Part shown: one piece after another, positions 1 to 6,329 of the stretch | How the letters are laid out: each line of letters starts with the position of its first letter | Numbering within the stretch: position 1 is the first letter of the stretch | DNA from: Lachnospiraceae bacterium | GTDB taxonomy: Bacteria; Bacillota_A; Clostridia; Lachnospirales; Lachnospiraceae | Assembly (NCBI GenBank): GCA_017620055.1 | Contig: JAFZRD010000206.1 | Span: 1 to 7,891 of the forward strand | Reading direction: 5' to 3' | Length of the DNA stretch: 7,891 nucleotides | Notes under the pieces: generated by a model | What the model saw: only the letters and a program-made list of their open reading frames with translations | What the model was told of the DNA's origin: nothing | The model's database searches: none | Made by a program: the position numbers and the translations under genes

Positions 1-963
1 AACGAGCTCAACCAGGTACCGGGCCTTTTGACGGGACTCGGTATCCTCGGTACGTTCATCGGTCTGTCGATAGGTATGGAGCACTTTAACACGACCGGGT
101 CGACCGAACAGATGACCCAAAGTATAGAAGCTCTTATGGGCGGTATCAAGGTGGCGTTCCACACTTCCATCTTCGGAATGGTGTTCTCGCTTGTGTTCAA
201 TGCGATCTACAAGAGAAAACTGTACGAAGGCGAGAGCGCGGTACAGGATTTCTCCCAGGCATTCAAGAAGTTTGTCCTTCCCGACACGGAGAACAACGGA
301 ATGAACCAGCTCATATCACTTCAGGCGGATCAGCTTTCCGCGATGGACAGGATGTATGAGAGAGTTGCCGAAGAACTCGGCAGGATCATAGAGCCTCAGT
401 TCGACCGCCTGAACAAATCGGTCTCCGAATTCGAGACGATCATGGTCAGAAACGAGACAGAGGCGATCCGCCAGATAGTGGATACGTTCATCACCGAGAT
501 GAACACTTCTCTGGGCAACAGCTTCTACCAGCTCAGTGAGTCGGTCAAGGAGCAGTACAATTCACAGAAGCAGACAGCGGATCTGATGACGAATCTCCTT
601 AACAAAACGGGAAGCAGCACGGAGACGCTCAATAACATCAACAGCGAGACGGAACGTCTTGTTAATACGCTGAACAGTTACACGGCAAGCATCCAGACTA
701 TCCAGAACGAACTTCAGAGGACTCTGAACAGTCTGGCCAACGAAGACAAATCGGTACATGACCTTATCATGCAGGAGAAGAACATGCTGTTCGAACAGGG
801 AAATATCATTTCCGAGTTCAGAAGGGCTATCACCGAAATGGGCAAGTATTCGGCCGATACAAACGAGCATATGAACGATGCGCTTGAGGAGATAACAAAC
901 GGCATCGACTATATGAAGAAGCTTACGGATAAAAGGAACCAGAATTCCGGTAAGGATCAATGA
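1..963 (+). CDS. MotA/TolQ/ExbB proton-channel subunit, ZorA-like, with long C-terminal tail (5' truncated)
   Basis: The reading frame is open from base 1, so the N-terminus, including any first membrane helix, lies outside the window; 320 residues are visible. Numbering from the window edge, a hydrophobic segment at about 9-28 carries LGILGTFIG, the TM2 signature of TolQ/ExbB/MotA proteins, with pore-type Thr18. A second segment at about 51-73 begins VAFHTSIFG and matches TM3, with Thr55/Ser56. After this comes a hydrophilic, helix-rich, coiled-coil-like tail of about 240 residues, far longer than in TolQ, ExbB or MotA. Such a tail under a channel domain is the hallmark of ZorA, the motor subunit of Zorya anti-phage defence. 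The stop overlaps the next start as ATGA, so the two subunits are probably translationally coupled. Inferred role: inner-membrane ion channel whose flux moves the tail. The proton-channel family is secure; a role in defence is inference from architecture. Confidence 0.8.
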   Translation, partial: NELNQVPGLLTGLGILGTFIGLSIGMEHFNTTGSTEQMTQSIEALMGGIKVAFHTSIFGMVFSLVFNAIYKRKLYEGESAVQDFSQAFKKFVLPDTENNGMNQLISLQADQLSAMDRMYERVAEELGRIIEPQFDRLNKSVSEFETIMVRNETEAIRQIVDTFITEMNTSLGNSFYQLSESVKEQYNSQKQTADLMTNLLNKTGSSTETLNNINSETERLVNTLNSYTASIQTIQNELQRTLNSLANEDKSVHDLIMQEKNMLFEQGNIISEFRRAITEMGKYSADTNEHMNDALEEITNGIDYMKKLTDKRNQNSGKDQ

Positions 964-1871
964 GAAGACAATACGCCCGCAAGAGGGATGAAGAAACGAC
1001 ATACTGGCTTTCCTATTCGGACATGATGGCCGGTCTGCTGCTTTGCTTTGTTCTTATCATCGCTTTCACGGTCTTAAGGTCAAAGGTCCAGTACGACCTG
1101 AAGGTTGATGAACTGAATGAGAAGGAGCATGTACTGACGATCCAGTCGGAAGAACTGGAGAACGAGCGTTTAACGATCGAAGAGCAGGGCGCCAAGCTTA
1201 ACGCGCAGGAGCTGAAGCTTTCGGAGCAGGAGGGAAGACTTCTGGCCCAGCAGAGAAAGCTCGAGGAACAGTCGCAGCTCTTAAAGGATCTCGAAAAGCT
1301 CATGGGAGAGCAGCAGGCAAAGCTTGATAACATCATCGGTATCAGGGCCGAGCTTATCGAGGCACTTCGTAAGGAGTTTGAGAATTCGTCACTTTCCATC
1401 GCGGTCGATGAGAAGACCGGTGCGATAACGATGGATTCAAACATCCTGTTCGAGTACAACAGATCAGTCCTGAAATCGGGCGGTAAGGATTTTCTCGGAG
1501 AGTTCATGCCAAGGTATCTGAAGATACTGCTGTCTCCGAAGTACAGAAAATATATTTCCGAGATCGTCATCGAAGGACATACCGATACGGACGGAACGTA
1601 TCTGAGTAACCTTGAACTGTCACAGCAGAGGGCTTATTCGGTGGCGGATTACTGTACGAGAAAGGACAGCCGGTTCCTCGATGATGATGAGAAGGAGGAA
1701 CTCGAAAAGGTCCTCTCCACCGTCGGAAAATCATTCAGCGAGCCTGTTCTCAAACCGGACGGCAGTGTCGATGCGGCAGCGTCAAGACGAGTTGAGATAC
1801 TGTTCAGACTCAGGGATGAGGAGATGATCCGTGAGATGATGGAGATACTGAACGAAACATCGACAAGATAA
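960..1871 (+). CDS. MotB/OmpA-type stator subunit, ZorB-like, with coiled-coil stalk and peptidoglycan-binding domain
   Basis: This 303-residue protein has a short basic, cytoplasmic N-terminus. It is followed by YWLSYSDMMAGLLLCF, where Asp21 at the membrane entry is the expected ion-carrying residue of MotB/ZorB proteins. One membrane helix spans about 22-39. Residues 41-135 form a charged coiled coil with regular (K/R)L heptads from 79 to 122. The C-terminal part (about 145-285) is an OmpA-like domain. Its peptidoglycan-binding signature is IEGHTDTDG (His207, Asp209), then LSQQRA, and later SRRVEILF. The start is ATG 960, preceded by TAAGGA and overlapping the channel gene's stop by 4 bases. 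It should pair with that channel and anchor it to the cell wall. The long coil is more than E. coli ZorB or MotB carries. An orphan stator-like pair with a non-defence role is the alternative. Confidence 0.85.
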   Translation: MRRQYARKRDEETTYWLSYSDMMAGLLLCFVLIIAFTVLRSKVQYDLKVDELNEKEHVLTIQSEELENERLTIEEQGAKLNAQELKLSEQEGRLLAQQRKLEEQSQLLKDLEKLMGEQQAKLDNIIGIRAELIEALRKEFENSSLSIAVDEKTGAITMDSNILFEYNRSVLKSGGKDFLGEFMPRYLKILLSPKYRKYISEIVIEGHTDTDGTYLSNLELSQQRAYSVADYCTRKDSRFLDDDEKEELEKVLSTVGKSFSEPVLKPDGSVDAAASRRVEILFRLRDEEMIREMMEILNETSTR

Positions 1872-1899
1872 ACACAAGGGGAACGGAAAGGGAGAAGGA

Positions 1900-2919
1900 A
1901 TGCTGAAAGCTTTGTTCATAGGCGGGACCGGAACGATATCGATGGCGATAACCCGTGCGGTCGCAAAAGATGAAAACTGGGACCTGTATCTTATAAACAG
2001 GGGTAACAGGACCGATGAGATACCGGAGAACGTACATCTGATAAACGCGGACATCAATGATGAGGAAAGTATCGATGAGATACTCGACGGGAACAGGTTT
2101 GACTGCGTTTGTGATTTTATCGGATTCACTCCCGATCAGGTCGAAAGGGATCACAGACTGTTTCGCGGAAGGTGCTCCCAGTTTATATACATCAGTTCCG
2201 CATCGGCATACAACAAGCCGTGCAGGAGCCATATCATCACGGAAGGAACGGCGCTGGCCAATCCCTTCTGGGAATATTCGAGGAACAAGATATACTGTGA
2301 AAGCTTCCTGATGGACAAATACGAGAAGGAAGGTTTTCCGGTCACGATAGTCCGTCCGAGTCATACATATGATGAGAGGAGCGTTCCTCTCGGGGTACAC
2401 GGTGACAGGGGCAGCTGGCAGGTTGTCAGGAGAATGCTCGAGGGCAAGCCTGTCATAGTGCACGGTGACGGAACGTCACTTTGGACGATGACATTTAATG
2501 AGGATTTCGCAAAGGGCTTTAAGGGCCTTATGGGAAATGCACATGCGATCGGAGAGAGCTTCCAGATAACGAGCGATGAGACCCTTACATGGAACCAGAT
2601 ATACGAAGCCATCGCGGATGCGCTTGATGTTGATTTCATACCTTATTACGTATCTTCGGAGTTTCTGGCTTCCGTCAGTGATTACGATTATTTCGGATCT
2701 CTCCTCGGAGACAAAGCAAATTCGGTCGTATTCGACAACTCCAAGATCAAGAGGATCGTTCCCGGATTTGAGTGTACCGTTAGATTCGATCAGGGTATAA
2801 GAAAAACGATAGATTATTGTCTGTCCCATCCGGAATGCCAGATACCGGATCCCGAATTCGACGAATTCTGCGACAGGGTCATAGAGGAACTTGAGGAAGC
2901 AAAAGATCGTTTAAGATGA
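1900..2919 (+). CDS. NAD(P)-dependent epimerase/dehydratase, extended/atypical SDR family
   Basis: This is a 339-residue Rossmann-fold protein. The N-terminus MLKALFIGGTGTIS holds the dinucleotide-binding glycine motif (Gly8, Gly9, Gly11); the final glycine of the usual GxxGxxG is Ser14, as in atypical SDRs. YISSASAY (98-104) supplies the catalytic-type serine region. YSRNK (Tyr126, Lys130) is the SDR active-site YxxxK. The length fits sugar-nucleotide epimerase-like SDRs of COG0451. Cytoplasmic; the substrate cannot be read from sequence. The start ATG 1900 follows AAAGGGAG (1887-1894) by 5 bases and lies 28 bases after the OmpA-domain gene, with no terminator between. It overlaps the phosphatase gene by ATGA, so those two are probably coupled. 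Being next to the motor genes does not by itself show a shared function. Confidence 0.88.
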   Translation: MLKALFIGGTGTISMAITRAVAKDENWDLYLINRGNRTDEIPENVHLINADINDEESIDEILDGNRFDCVCDFIGFTPDQVERDHRLFRGRCSQFIYISSASAYNKPCRSHIITEGTALANPFWEYSRNKIYCESFLMDKYEKEGFPVTIVRPSHTYDERSVPLGVHGDRGSWQVVRRMLEGKPVIVHGDGTSLWTMTFNEDFAKGFKGLMGNAHAIGESFQITSDETLTWNQIYEAIADALDVDFIPYYVSSEFLASVSDYDYFGSLLGDKANSVVFDNSKIKRIVPGFECTVRFDQGIRKTIDYCLSHPECQIPDPEFDEFCDRVIEELEEAKDRLR

Positions 2920-3647
2920 GATTGATAATTATCCGTCATGCCGAGCCTGACTATGAAAACGACACCCTGACCGAAAAGGGAAGACGTGAGGCAGAGATAC
3001 TAGCAGATCATATTAAAGACATGAAAGTCGACAAGGTATATGTTTCGCCTTTGGGACGCGCAAAAGCCACTGCGAGACCGTATCTTGAGAAGACCGGAAA
3101 GGATGCCACAACTCTTGACTGGCTTGAGGAATTCCCGAGTCGTATTATACGACCGGATGATGAGAACCGTAAAAATATTGTTTGGGATTGGCTGCCACAG
3201 AACTGGACAAAAGAAGACGGATTCTACGATGTAAACAGATGGACGGACAATGACAGGCTGATCGCCGGAGGAGTCCGTGAGAAATACGAAGAGATCAGAG
3301 ACGGATTCGATTCACTTCTTGCCGGGCACGGATATGTAAGGAAAGACAGGCTATATCTTGCCGAAAGACCCAATACAGACACTATCTTATTTTTTTGTCA
3401 TTTCGGAATGGAATGCGTGATGCTTGGAAGGCTGTTCAGCATTTCCCCGATGATACTGTGGCACAGTTTGTGCGCCGCACCGGCCAGCATCACGACCGTC
3501 GTGACGGAAGAGAGAAGAAAAGGGATCGCCAGCTTCAGGATGCTGTCGTTTTCAGATACGTCACATCTGCGTAATGCCGGTGAAGAAGTATCGTTTCATG
3601 CCAGATTCTGTGAGATATACGATAATATGGATGAACGTCATGACTGA
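2916..3647 (+). CDS. Histidine phosphatase family protein (phosphoglycerate-mutase-like)
   Basis: This 243-residue protein belongs to the histidine phosphatase superfamily. LIIIRHAEPDY (Arg7, His8) is the RHG-type motif whose histidine takes the phosphate. SPLGRAKATA (Arg48) supplies the second phosphate-pocket arginine, and FFCHFGME (His162) the second catalytic histidine. A Glu in WLEEF around 70 is a plausible proton donor. The length is somewhat above that of simple CobC/GpmB-like members, with an insert near 75-120. The substrate is unknown; these enzymes act on small phosphorylated metabolites or phosphoproteins. Its ATG overlaps the SDR stop as ATGA, which suggests coupled translation. 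A run of seven T at 3390-3396 lies just before the catalytic-His codon and could be prone to slippage; the frame is intact here. Confidence 0.88.
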   Translation: MRLIIIRHAEPDYENDTLTEKGRREAEILADHIKDMKVDKVYVSPLGRAKATARPYLEKTGKDATTLDWLEEFPSRIIRPDDENRKNIVWDWLPQNWTKEDGFYDVNRWTDNDRLIAGGVREKYEEIRDGFDSLLAGHGYVRKDRLYLAERPNTDTILFFCHFGMECVMLGRLFSISPMILWHSLCAAPASITTVVTEERRKGIASFRMLSFSDTSHLRNAGEEVSFHARFCEIYDNMDERHD

Positions 3648-3666
3648 CAAGAGGATTTAAGAGACC

Positions 3667-4137
3667 ATGAACATAAGAAGAGCTGTTTCAAAAGATATAC
3701 CCGATGTTCTGCGTTTGTTGTCACAGGTTTTGGAGGTACATGCAAAGATAAGACCGGATCTGTTCATTCCGCAAACAACAAAATACGGAAAAGACGACCT
3801 TGAGGAAATGTTCCTTGACGAGAGCCGTCCTGTATATGTTGCGACAGATGATAATGACCGTGCAACAGGATACGCGATGTGCCAGATCGAAGAGCCGAAG
3901 TTCTCCAGCACAATGATCTACAGAAAGATAATGTTCATAGATGATCTGTGTGTGGACGAGAATGCAAGAGGATCACATGTCGGGAGTAAGCTGTTTGAGC
4001 ATGTCAAGTCCGAAGCAAAACGTCTCGGTTGCTATGAAGTGACATTGAATGTATGGGACGGAAATGATTCCGCTATGGCATTCTACAAAGCGATGGGGAT
4101 GAAGACCAAAGAAACACAGATGGAACTGATTCTGTGA
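3667..4137 (+). CDS. GNAT family N-acetyltransferase
   Basis: This 156-residue protein has typical GNAT length and layout. The N-terminus MNIRRAVSKDIPDVLRLL is the usual first strand and helix. Strand 4 and motif A read DDLCVDENARGSHVGSKL (about 92-109), with the acetyl-CoA pyrophosphate loop at R101-GSHVG. Motif B is NVWDGNDSAMAFYKAMGM (about 128-145), whose Asn and Tyr are characteristic. It would transfer acetyl from acetyl-CoA to a primary amine of unknown identity. It starts 19 bases after the phosphatase stop. The ribosome site is unremarkable: AAGAGG sits 12 bases away and TAAGAGA only 2 bases away. It is the last intact gene of the + strand run. This and the end of the phosphatase gene look slightly more A+T-rich than the genes before them. 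Confidence 0.9.
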   Translation: MNIRRAVSKDIPDVLRLLSQVLEVHAKIRPDLFIPQTTKYGKDDLEEMFLDESRPVYVATDDNDRATGYAMCQIEEPKFSSTMIYRKIMFIDDLCVDENARGSHVGSKLFEHVKSEAKRLGCYEVTLNVWDGNDSAMAFYKAMGMKTKETQMELIL

Positions 4138-4182
4138 ACAATGGAGTCTGTGTGATATGCCGCAACCGCCGATGAGAGGCCT

Positions 4183-4301
4183 CGGACCCAGGGGATTTCT
4201 TTACGCAGGAAACATATCTGTTTAACGGAACGATAAGGGAAAACCTGTTATATGCGAAAGATTATTGGGACATGGTGGAAGAGGAAGTCAATGGATTTTA
4301 A
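4183..4301 (+). pseudogene. Remnant of an ABC-exporter ATPase domain (Q-loop region)
   Basis: In the frame beginning at 4200 the sequence encodes FTQETYLFNGTIRENLLYAK, ending at TAA 4299-4301. This is the Q-loop and following helix of the nucleotide-binding domain of multidrug/lipid-type ABC exporters. Just upstream, CGG ACC CAG (4183-4191) in another frame fits the preceding Arg-x-Gln of the family, so at least one frameshift is present. Walker A, the LSGGQ signature and Walker B are all missing, and a stop (4173-4175) lies close upstream in the main frame. It is therefore a decayed fragment of about 40 codons, not a small gene. No start codon with a ribosome site precedes it. It shows that an exporter gene once stood here or was brought in by rearrangement. 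Confidence 0.75.
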
Positions 4302-4316
4302 TGATAGATTCGGTTC

Positions 4317-4351
4317 AAAAAAGGGTTTCGGAGATTCCGAAACCCTCTTTT
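4317..4351 (-). terminator. Bidirectional rho-independent terminator between convergent units
   Basis: A perfect 9-bp stem (GGGTTTCGG at 4323-4331, CCGAAACCC at 4337-4345) surrounds a 5-base loop. On the - strand it is followed by six T (4317-4322) and begins about 14 bases after tRNA-Pro, so it should end the tRNA operon. On the + strand it is followed by TCTTTT, so it can also stop transcripts arriving from the gene run at 1-4137. Confidence 0.9.
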
Positions 4352-4359
4352 ATGATGAA

Positions 4360-4433
<74 letters not shown>

Positions 4434-4480
4434 AGAAATTAAAACCCCAATTCCGCATAAAAGCAAAACTGAGGCCTTAG

Positions 4481-4553
4481 TGCGCGATCAGGGGCTCGAA
4501 CCCTGGACACCCTGATTAAGAGTCAGGTGCTCTACCAACTGAGCTAAGCGCGC
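4481..4553 (-). tRNA. tRNA-Lys (anticodon CTT)
   Basis: This 73-nt gene is on the - strand. The D stem is GCTC/GAGC. The anticodon stem is CCTGA/TCAGG with loop CTCTTAA, giving anticodon CTT, which reads AAG. The T stem is CAGGG/CCCTG with loop TTCGAGC. The acceptor stem is GCGCGCT against ATCGCGC with discriminator A (4481); the sixth pair is a C-U mismatch (4548 with 4487). CCA is not encoded (CTA follows). A strong promoter lies just upstream, and it is the first gene of the Lys-Pro operon. Confidence 0.95.
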
Positions 4554-4561
4554 ATCTGCGT

Positions 4562-4590
4562 TTGTAACGCAAGTGCTATTATATTATAAT
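4562..4590 (+). promoter_or_regulatory. Sigma-70-type promoter of tatD (divergent from the tRNA promoter)
   Basis: On the + strand, TTGTAA (4562-4567) is followed after exactly 17 bases by a perfect TATAAT (4585-4590). The predicted start is near 4597, giving a leader of about 44 bases before the chosen tatD start. It overlaps the tRNA promoter, so the two probably cannot be occupied at the same time. Confidence 0.75.
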
Positions 4591-4606
4591 GTTTTTTGAA
4601 TTGCAA
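4578..4606 (-). promoter_or_regulatory. Sigma-70-type promoter of the tRNA-Lys/tRNA-Pro operon
   Basis: On the - strand, TTGCAA (4601-4606) is followed after exactly 17 bases by a perfect TATAAT (4578-4583). Transcription should start near 4571, about 18 bases before tRNA-Lys. The -10 box is one base from the -10 box of the opposing tatD promoter. Confidence 0.85.
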
Positions 4607-4640
4607 GGTTTTTTTGGCGAAAAATGGGAGTTTGAGCGTT

Positions 4641-5408
4641 TTGATATACGAGACACACACGCATTTTGATGACAGAGCATTTGATACCGACCGGGACGAG
4701 GCGATTGAGAAAGCAATCGCAGCGGGCGTGGGAAGGCTTGTTAATGTTGCGTCTTCGATGGACAGCTGCCAAAGATGTATCGCACTTGCCGAAAAGCATC
4801 CGGAATTTTCCGCAGCGGTAGGGGTGCATCCCGAAGAATGCGGGGATCTTGCCGAAGAGGATATGGCTATTCTCGAGGAATACACCGTAAATGATAATGT
4901 CGTTGCTATCGGAGAGATCGGACTCGATTATTACTGGGACGAACCGGAACGCGATATCCAGAAGAGATGGTTTGCGCGACAGCTTGCGCTCGCCGGAAAA
5001 GTTAAGCTTCCGGTCATAATACATTCAAGGGAAGCCGCAGCGGACACATACGATATACTCCGGTCCGAAAAAGCCGATGAGGTCGGAGGTATTATGCACT
5101 GTTATTCCTATGGAGTCGAGATGGCAAAACAGTTCCTCGATCTCGGGTTATATCTTGGCGTCGGCGGTGTGGTGACATTCAGGAACGGCAGGAAGCTTAA
5201 GGAAGTTGTGGAATACGCACCGCTCGATCGGATCGTCACGGAGACGGATTCTCCTTATATGGCTCCGGTCCCGATGAGGGGAAAGCGCAATTCATCGGAG
5301 TATCTTCCGTATATCATTGAGGAGATAGCAAGGATTAAAGGCGTCAGCGCCGAAAAAGTCGAAGAAGTAACCTTTAACAACGCTGTAAAGATATTCGGTA
5401 ACATTTGA
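4641..5408 (+). CDS. tatD: TatD family metal-dependent DNase
   Basis: This 255-residue TIM-barrel hydrolase has the usual TatD length. Metal ligands are visible in order: YETHTHFDD (His6, His8), GEIGLDYYWD (Glu92), IIHSREA (His128), GIMHCYSY (His153) and TETDSPY (Asp203). Family members are Mg-dependent 3'-5' exonucleases or deoxyribonucleases acting in the cytoplasm, linked to DNA repair or fragment turnover. The start is taken as TTG 4641, ten bases after GGGAG (4626-4630), because the family begins just before this histidine motif. The upstream TTG 4596 would sit at the predicted transcript start, and TTG 4632 is only one base from the ribosome site. The gene has its own promoter and overlaps the rsmA start by one base. 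Confidence 0.93.
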   Translation: MIYETHTHFDDRAFDTDRDEAIEKAIAAGVGRLVNVASSMDSCQRCIALAEKHPEFSAAVGVHPEECGDLAEEDMAILEEYTVNDNVVAIGEIGLDYYWDEPERDIQKRWFARQLALAGKVKLPVIIHSREAAADTYDILRSEKADEVGGIMHCYSYGVEMAKQFLDLGLYLGVGGVVTFRNGRKLKEVVEYAPLDRIVTETDSPYMAPVPMRGKRNSSEYLPYIIEEIARIKGVSAEKVEEVTFNNAVKIFGNI

Positions 5409-6265
5409 TGGCAGATCTTGGTAACGCCAAAAGCACGGCGGAGATAATAAAGAAATACGGTTTTTCGATTCAGAAGAGATACGGGCAGAATTTCCTGATA
5501 GATGCGCATGTTCTCGATAAGATAACGGATGCGGCCGATATCGGGAAGGAAGACGGAGTGATCGAGATCGGTCCCGGAATAGGGACCATGACACAACGTC
5601 TGTGTGAGCGCGCGGGAAAGGTCGTGGCCGTTGAGATCGACAAAGAGCTGATCCCCATTCTGGGAGATACCCTTTCTGCATATTCCAACCTGAGGATAAT
5701 CAATGCCGATGTCATGAAGACCGATATGGGAGCACTTATACGTGACGAGTTTGAAGGCATGAACGTTAAAGTGGTCGCAAATCTGCCTTATTATATAACC
5801 ACACCTATCGTAATGTCACTTTTGGAACAGCAGCTTCCTTTGTCGAGCATCACCATAATGGTTCAGAAAGAGGTTGCCGATCGAATGCAGGCCGGTCCGG
5901 GCACAAAAGATTACGGCGCTCTGTCGCTCGCCGTGCAGTATTACGCCGACACGTACATAGCCGCTAATGTTCCCCCCAACTGTTTCATGCCGCGTCCGAA
6001 GGTGGGCTCGAGTGTGATACGTCTGACGGTCAGGAGCGGATCGCAGGTCAGTGTGACCGACGAGAAGCTTATGTTTGCCCTTATCAGGGCATCGTTTAAT
6101 CAGAGAAGGAAAACACTTGTGAACGCTATCGGCAACAGTGCGGAGCTTGGCATATCGAAAGAGGCGGTCGCAAAGGCTCTTGAAGGCATGGGCATTGACG
6201 GAAACATAAGGGGAGAAACACTTGATCTTCGGCAGTTTGCCGCACTTTCCAATGCTTTGACATAG
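5408..6265 (+). CDS. rsmA: 16S rRNA (adenine1518-N6/adenine1519-N6)-dimethyltransferase
   Basis: This 285-residue SAM-dependent enzyme (also called KsgA) dimethylates two adjacent adenines in the 3' hairpin of 16S rRNA late in 30S assembly; its loss gives kasugamycin resistance. The N-terminus KRYGQNFLID (23-32) is the family hallmark. SAM motif I is IEIGPGIGTMT (Glu53, Gly55, Gly57, Gly59), and the catalytic motif IV is NLPYYITTP (Asn125 to Tyr129). The C-terminal helical part contains ASFNQRRKTL, also typical. The length fits Firmicutes members (about 285-295). The ATG at 5408 overlaps the tatD stop as TGATG. It has no strong ribosome site of its own, so translation is probably coupled to tatD. 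A TTG immediately before (5405) is a less likely start. Confidence 0.96.
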   Translation: MADLGNAKSTAEIIKKYGFSIQKRYGQNFLIDAHVLDKITDAADIGKEDGVIEIGPGIGTMTQRLCERAGKVVAVEIDKELIPILGDTLSAYSNLRIINADVMKTDMGALIRDEFEGMNVKVVANLPYYITTPIVMSLLEQQLPLSSITIMVQKEVADRMQAGPGTKDYGALSLAVQYYADTYIAANVPPNCFMPRPKVGSSVIRLTVRSGSQVSVTDEKLMFALIRASFNQRRKTLVNAIGNSAELGISKEAVAKALEGMGIDGNIRGETLDLRQFAALSNALT

Positions 6266-6285
6266 CGGGGTCCGTATGATAAAAT
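6257..6285 (+). promoter_or_regulatory. Sigma-70-type promoter overlapping the 3' end of rsmA
   Basis: A perfect TTGACA (6257-6262) lies over the last sense codons of rsmA, immediately before its TAG stop. It is followed after exactly 17 bases by TAAAAT (6280-6285). Predicted initiation is near 6292, leaving a leader of about 38 bases before TTG 6330. This gives the TPR gene its own transcription start. No terminator hairpin is seen after rsmA, so readthrough is also likely. Confidence 0.8.
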
Positions 6286-6329
6286 AGCCAAGATAATGGG
6301 CACTTGTTGTGCTTAAGGGAGTTTTTGTT

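Noticed and set aside
562..1002. 146-codon open frame on the - strand
   Set aside because: It is antisense to the channel-subunit tail and the coupled ATGA junction, with no ribosome site or known domain.
1013..1570. Serine-rich 185-codon open frame on the - strand
   Set aside because: It lies entirely inside the OmpA-domain gene, and its Ser richness is just the reverse of the GAG/GAA/AAG-rich coiled coil. No ribosome site or family motif is seen.
1810..2463. 217-codon open frame on the - strand
   Set aside because: It is antisense to the SDR gene, whose Rossmann and YxxxK motifs are clear. The antisense product has no recognisable motif.
4596..4640. Upstream TTG start giving tatD 15 extra residues
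   Set aside because: It coincides with the predicted transcript start, has no ribosome site ahead of it, and the added residues lie before the usual TatD N-terminus.
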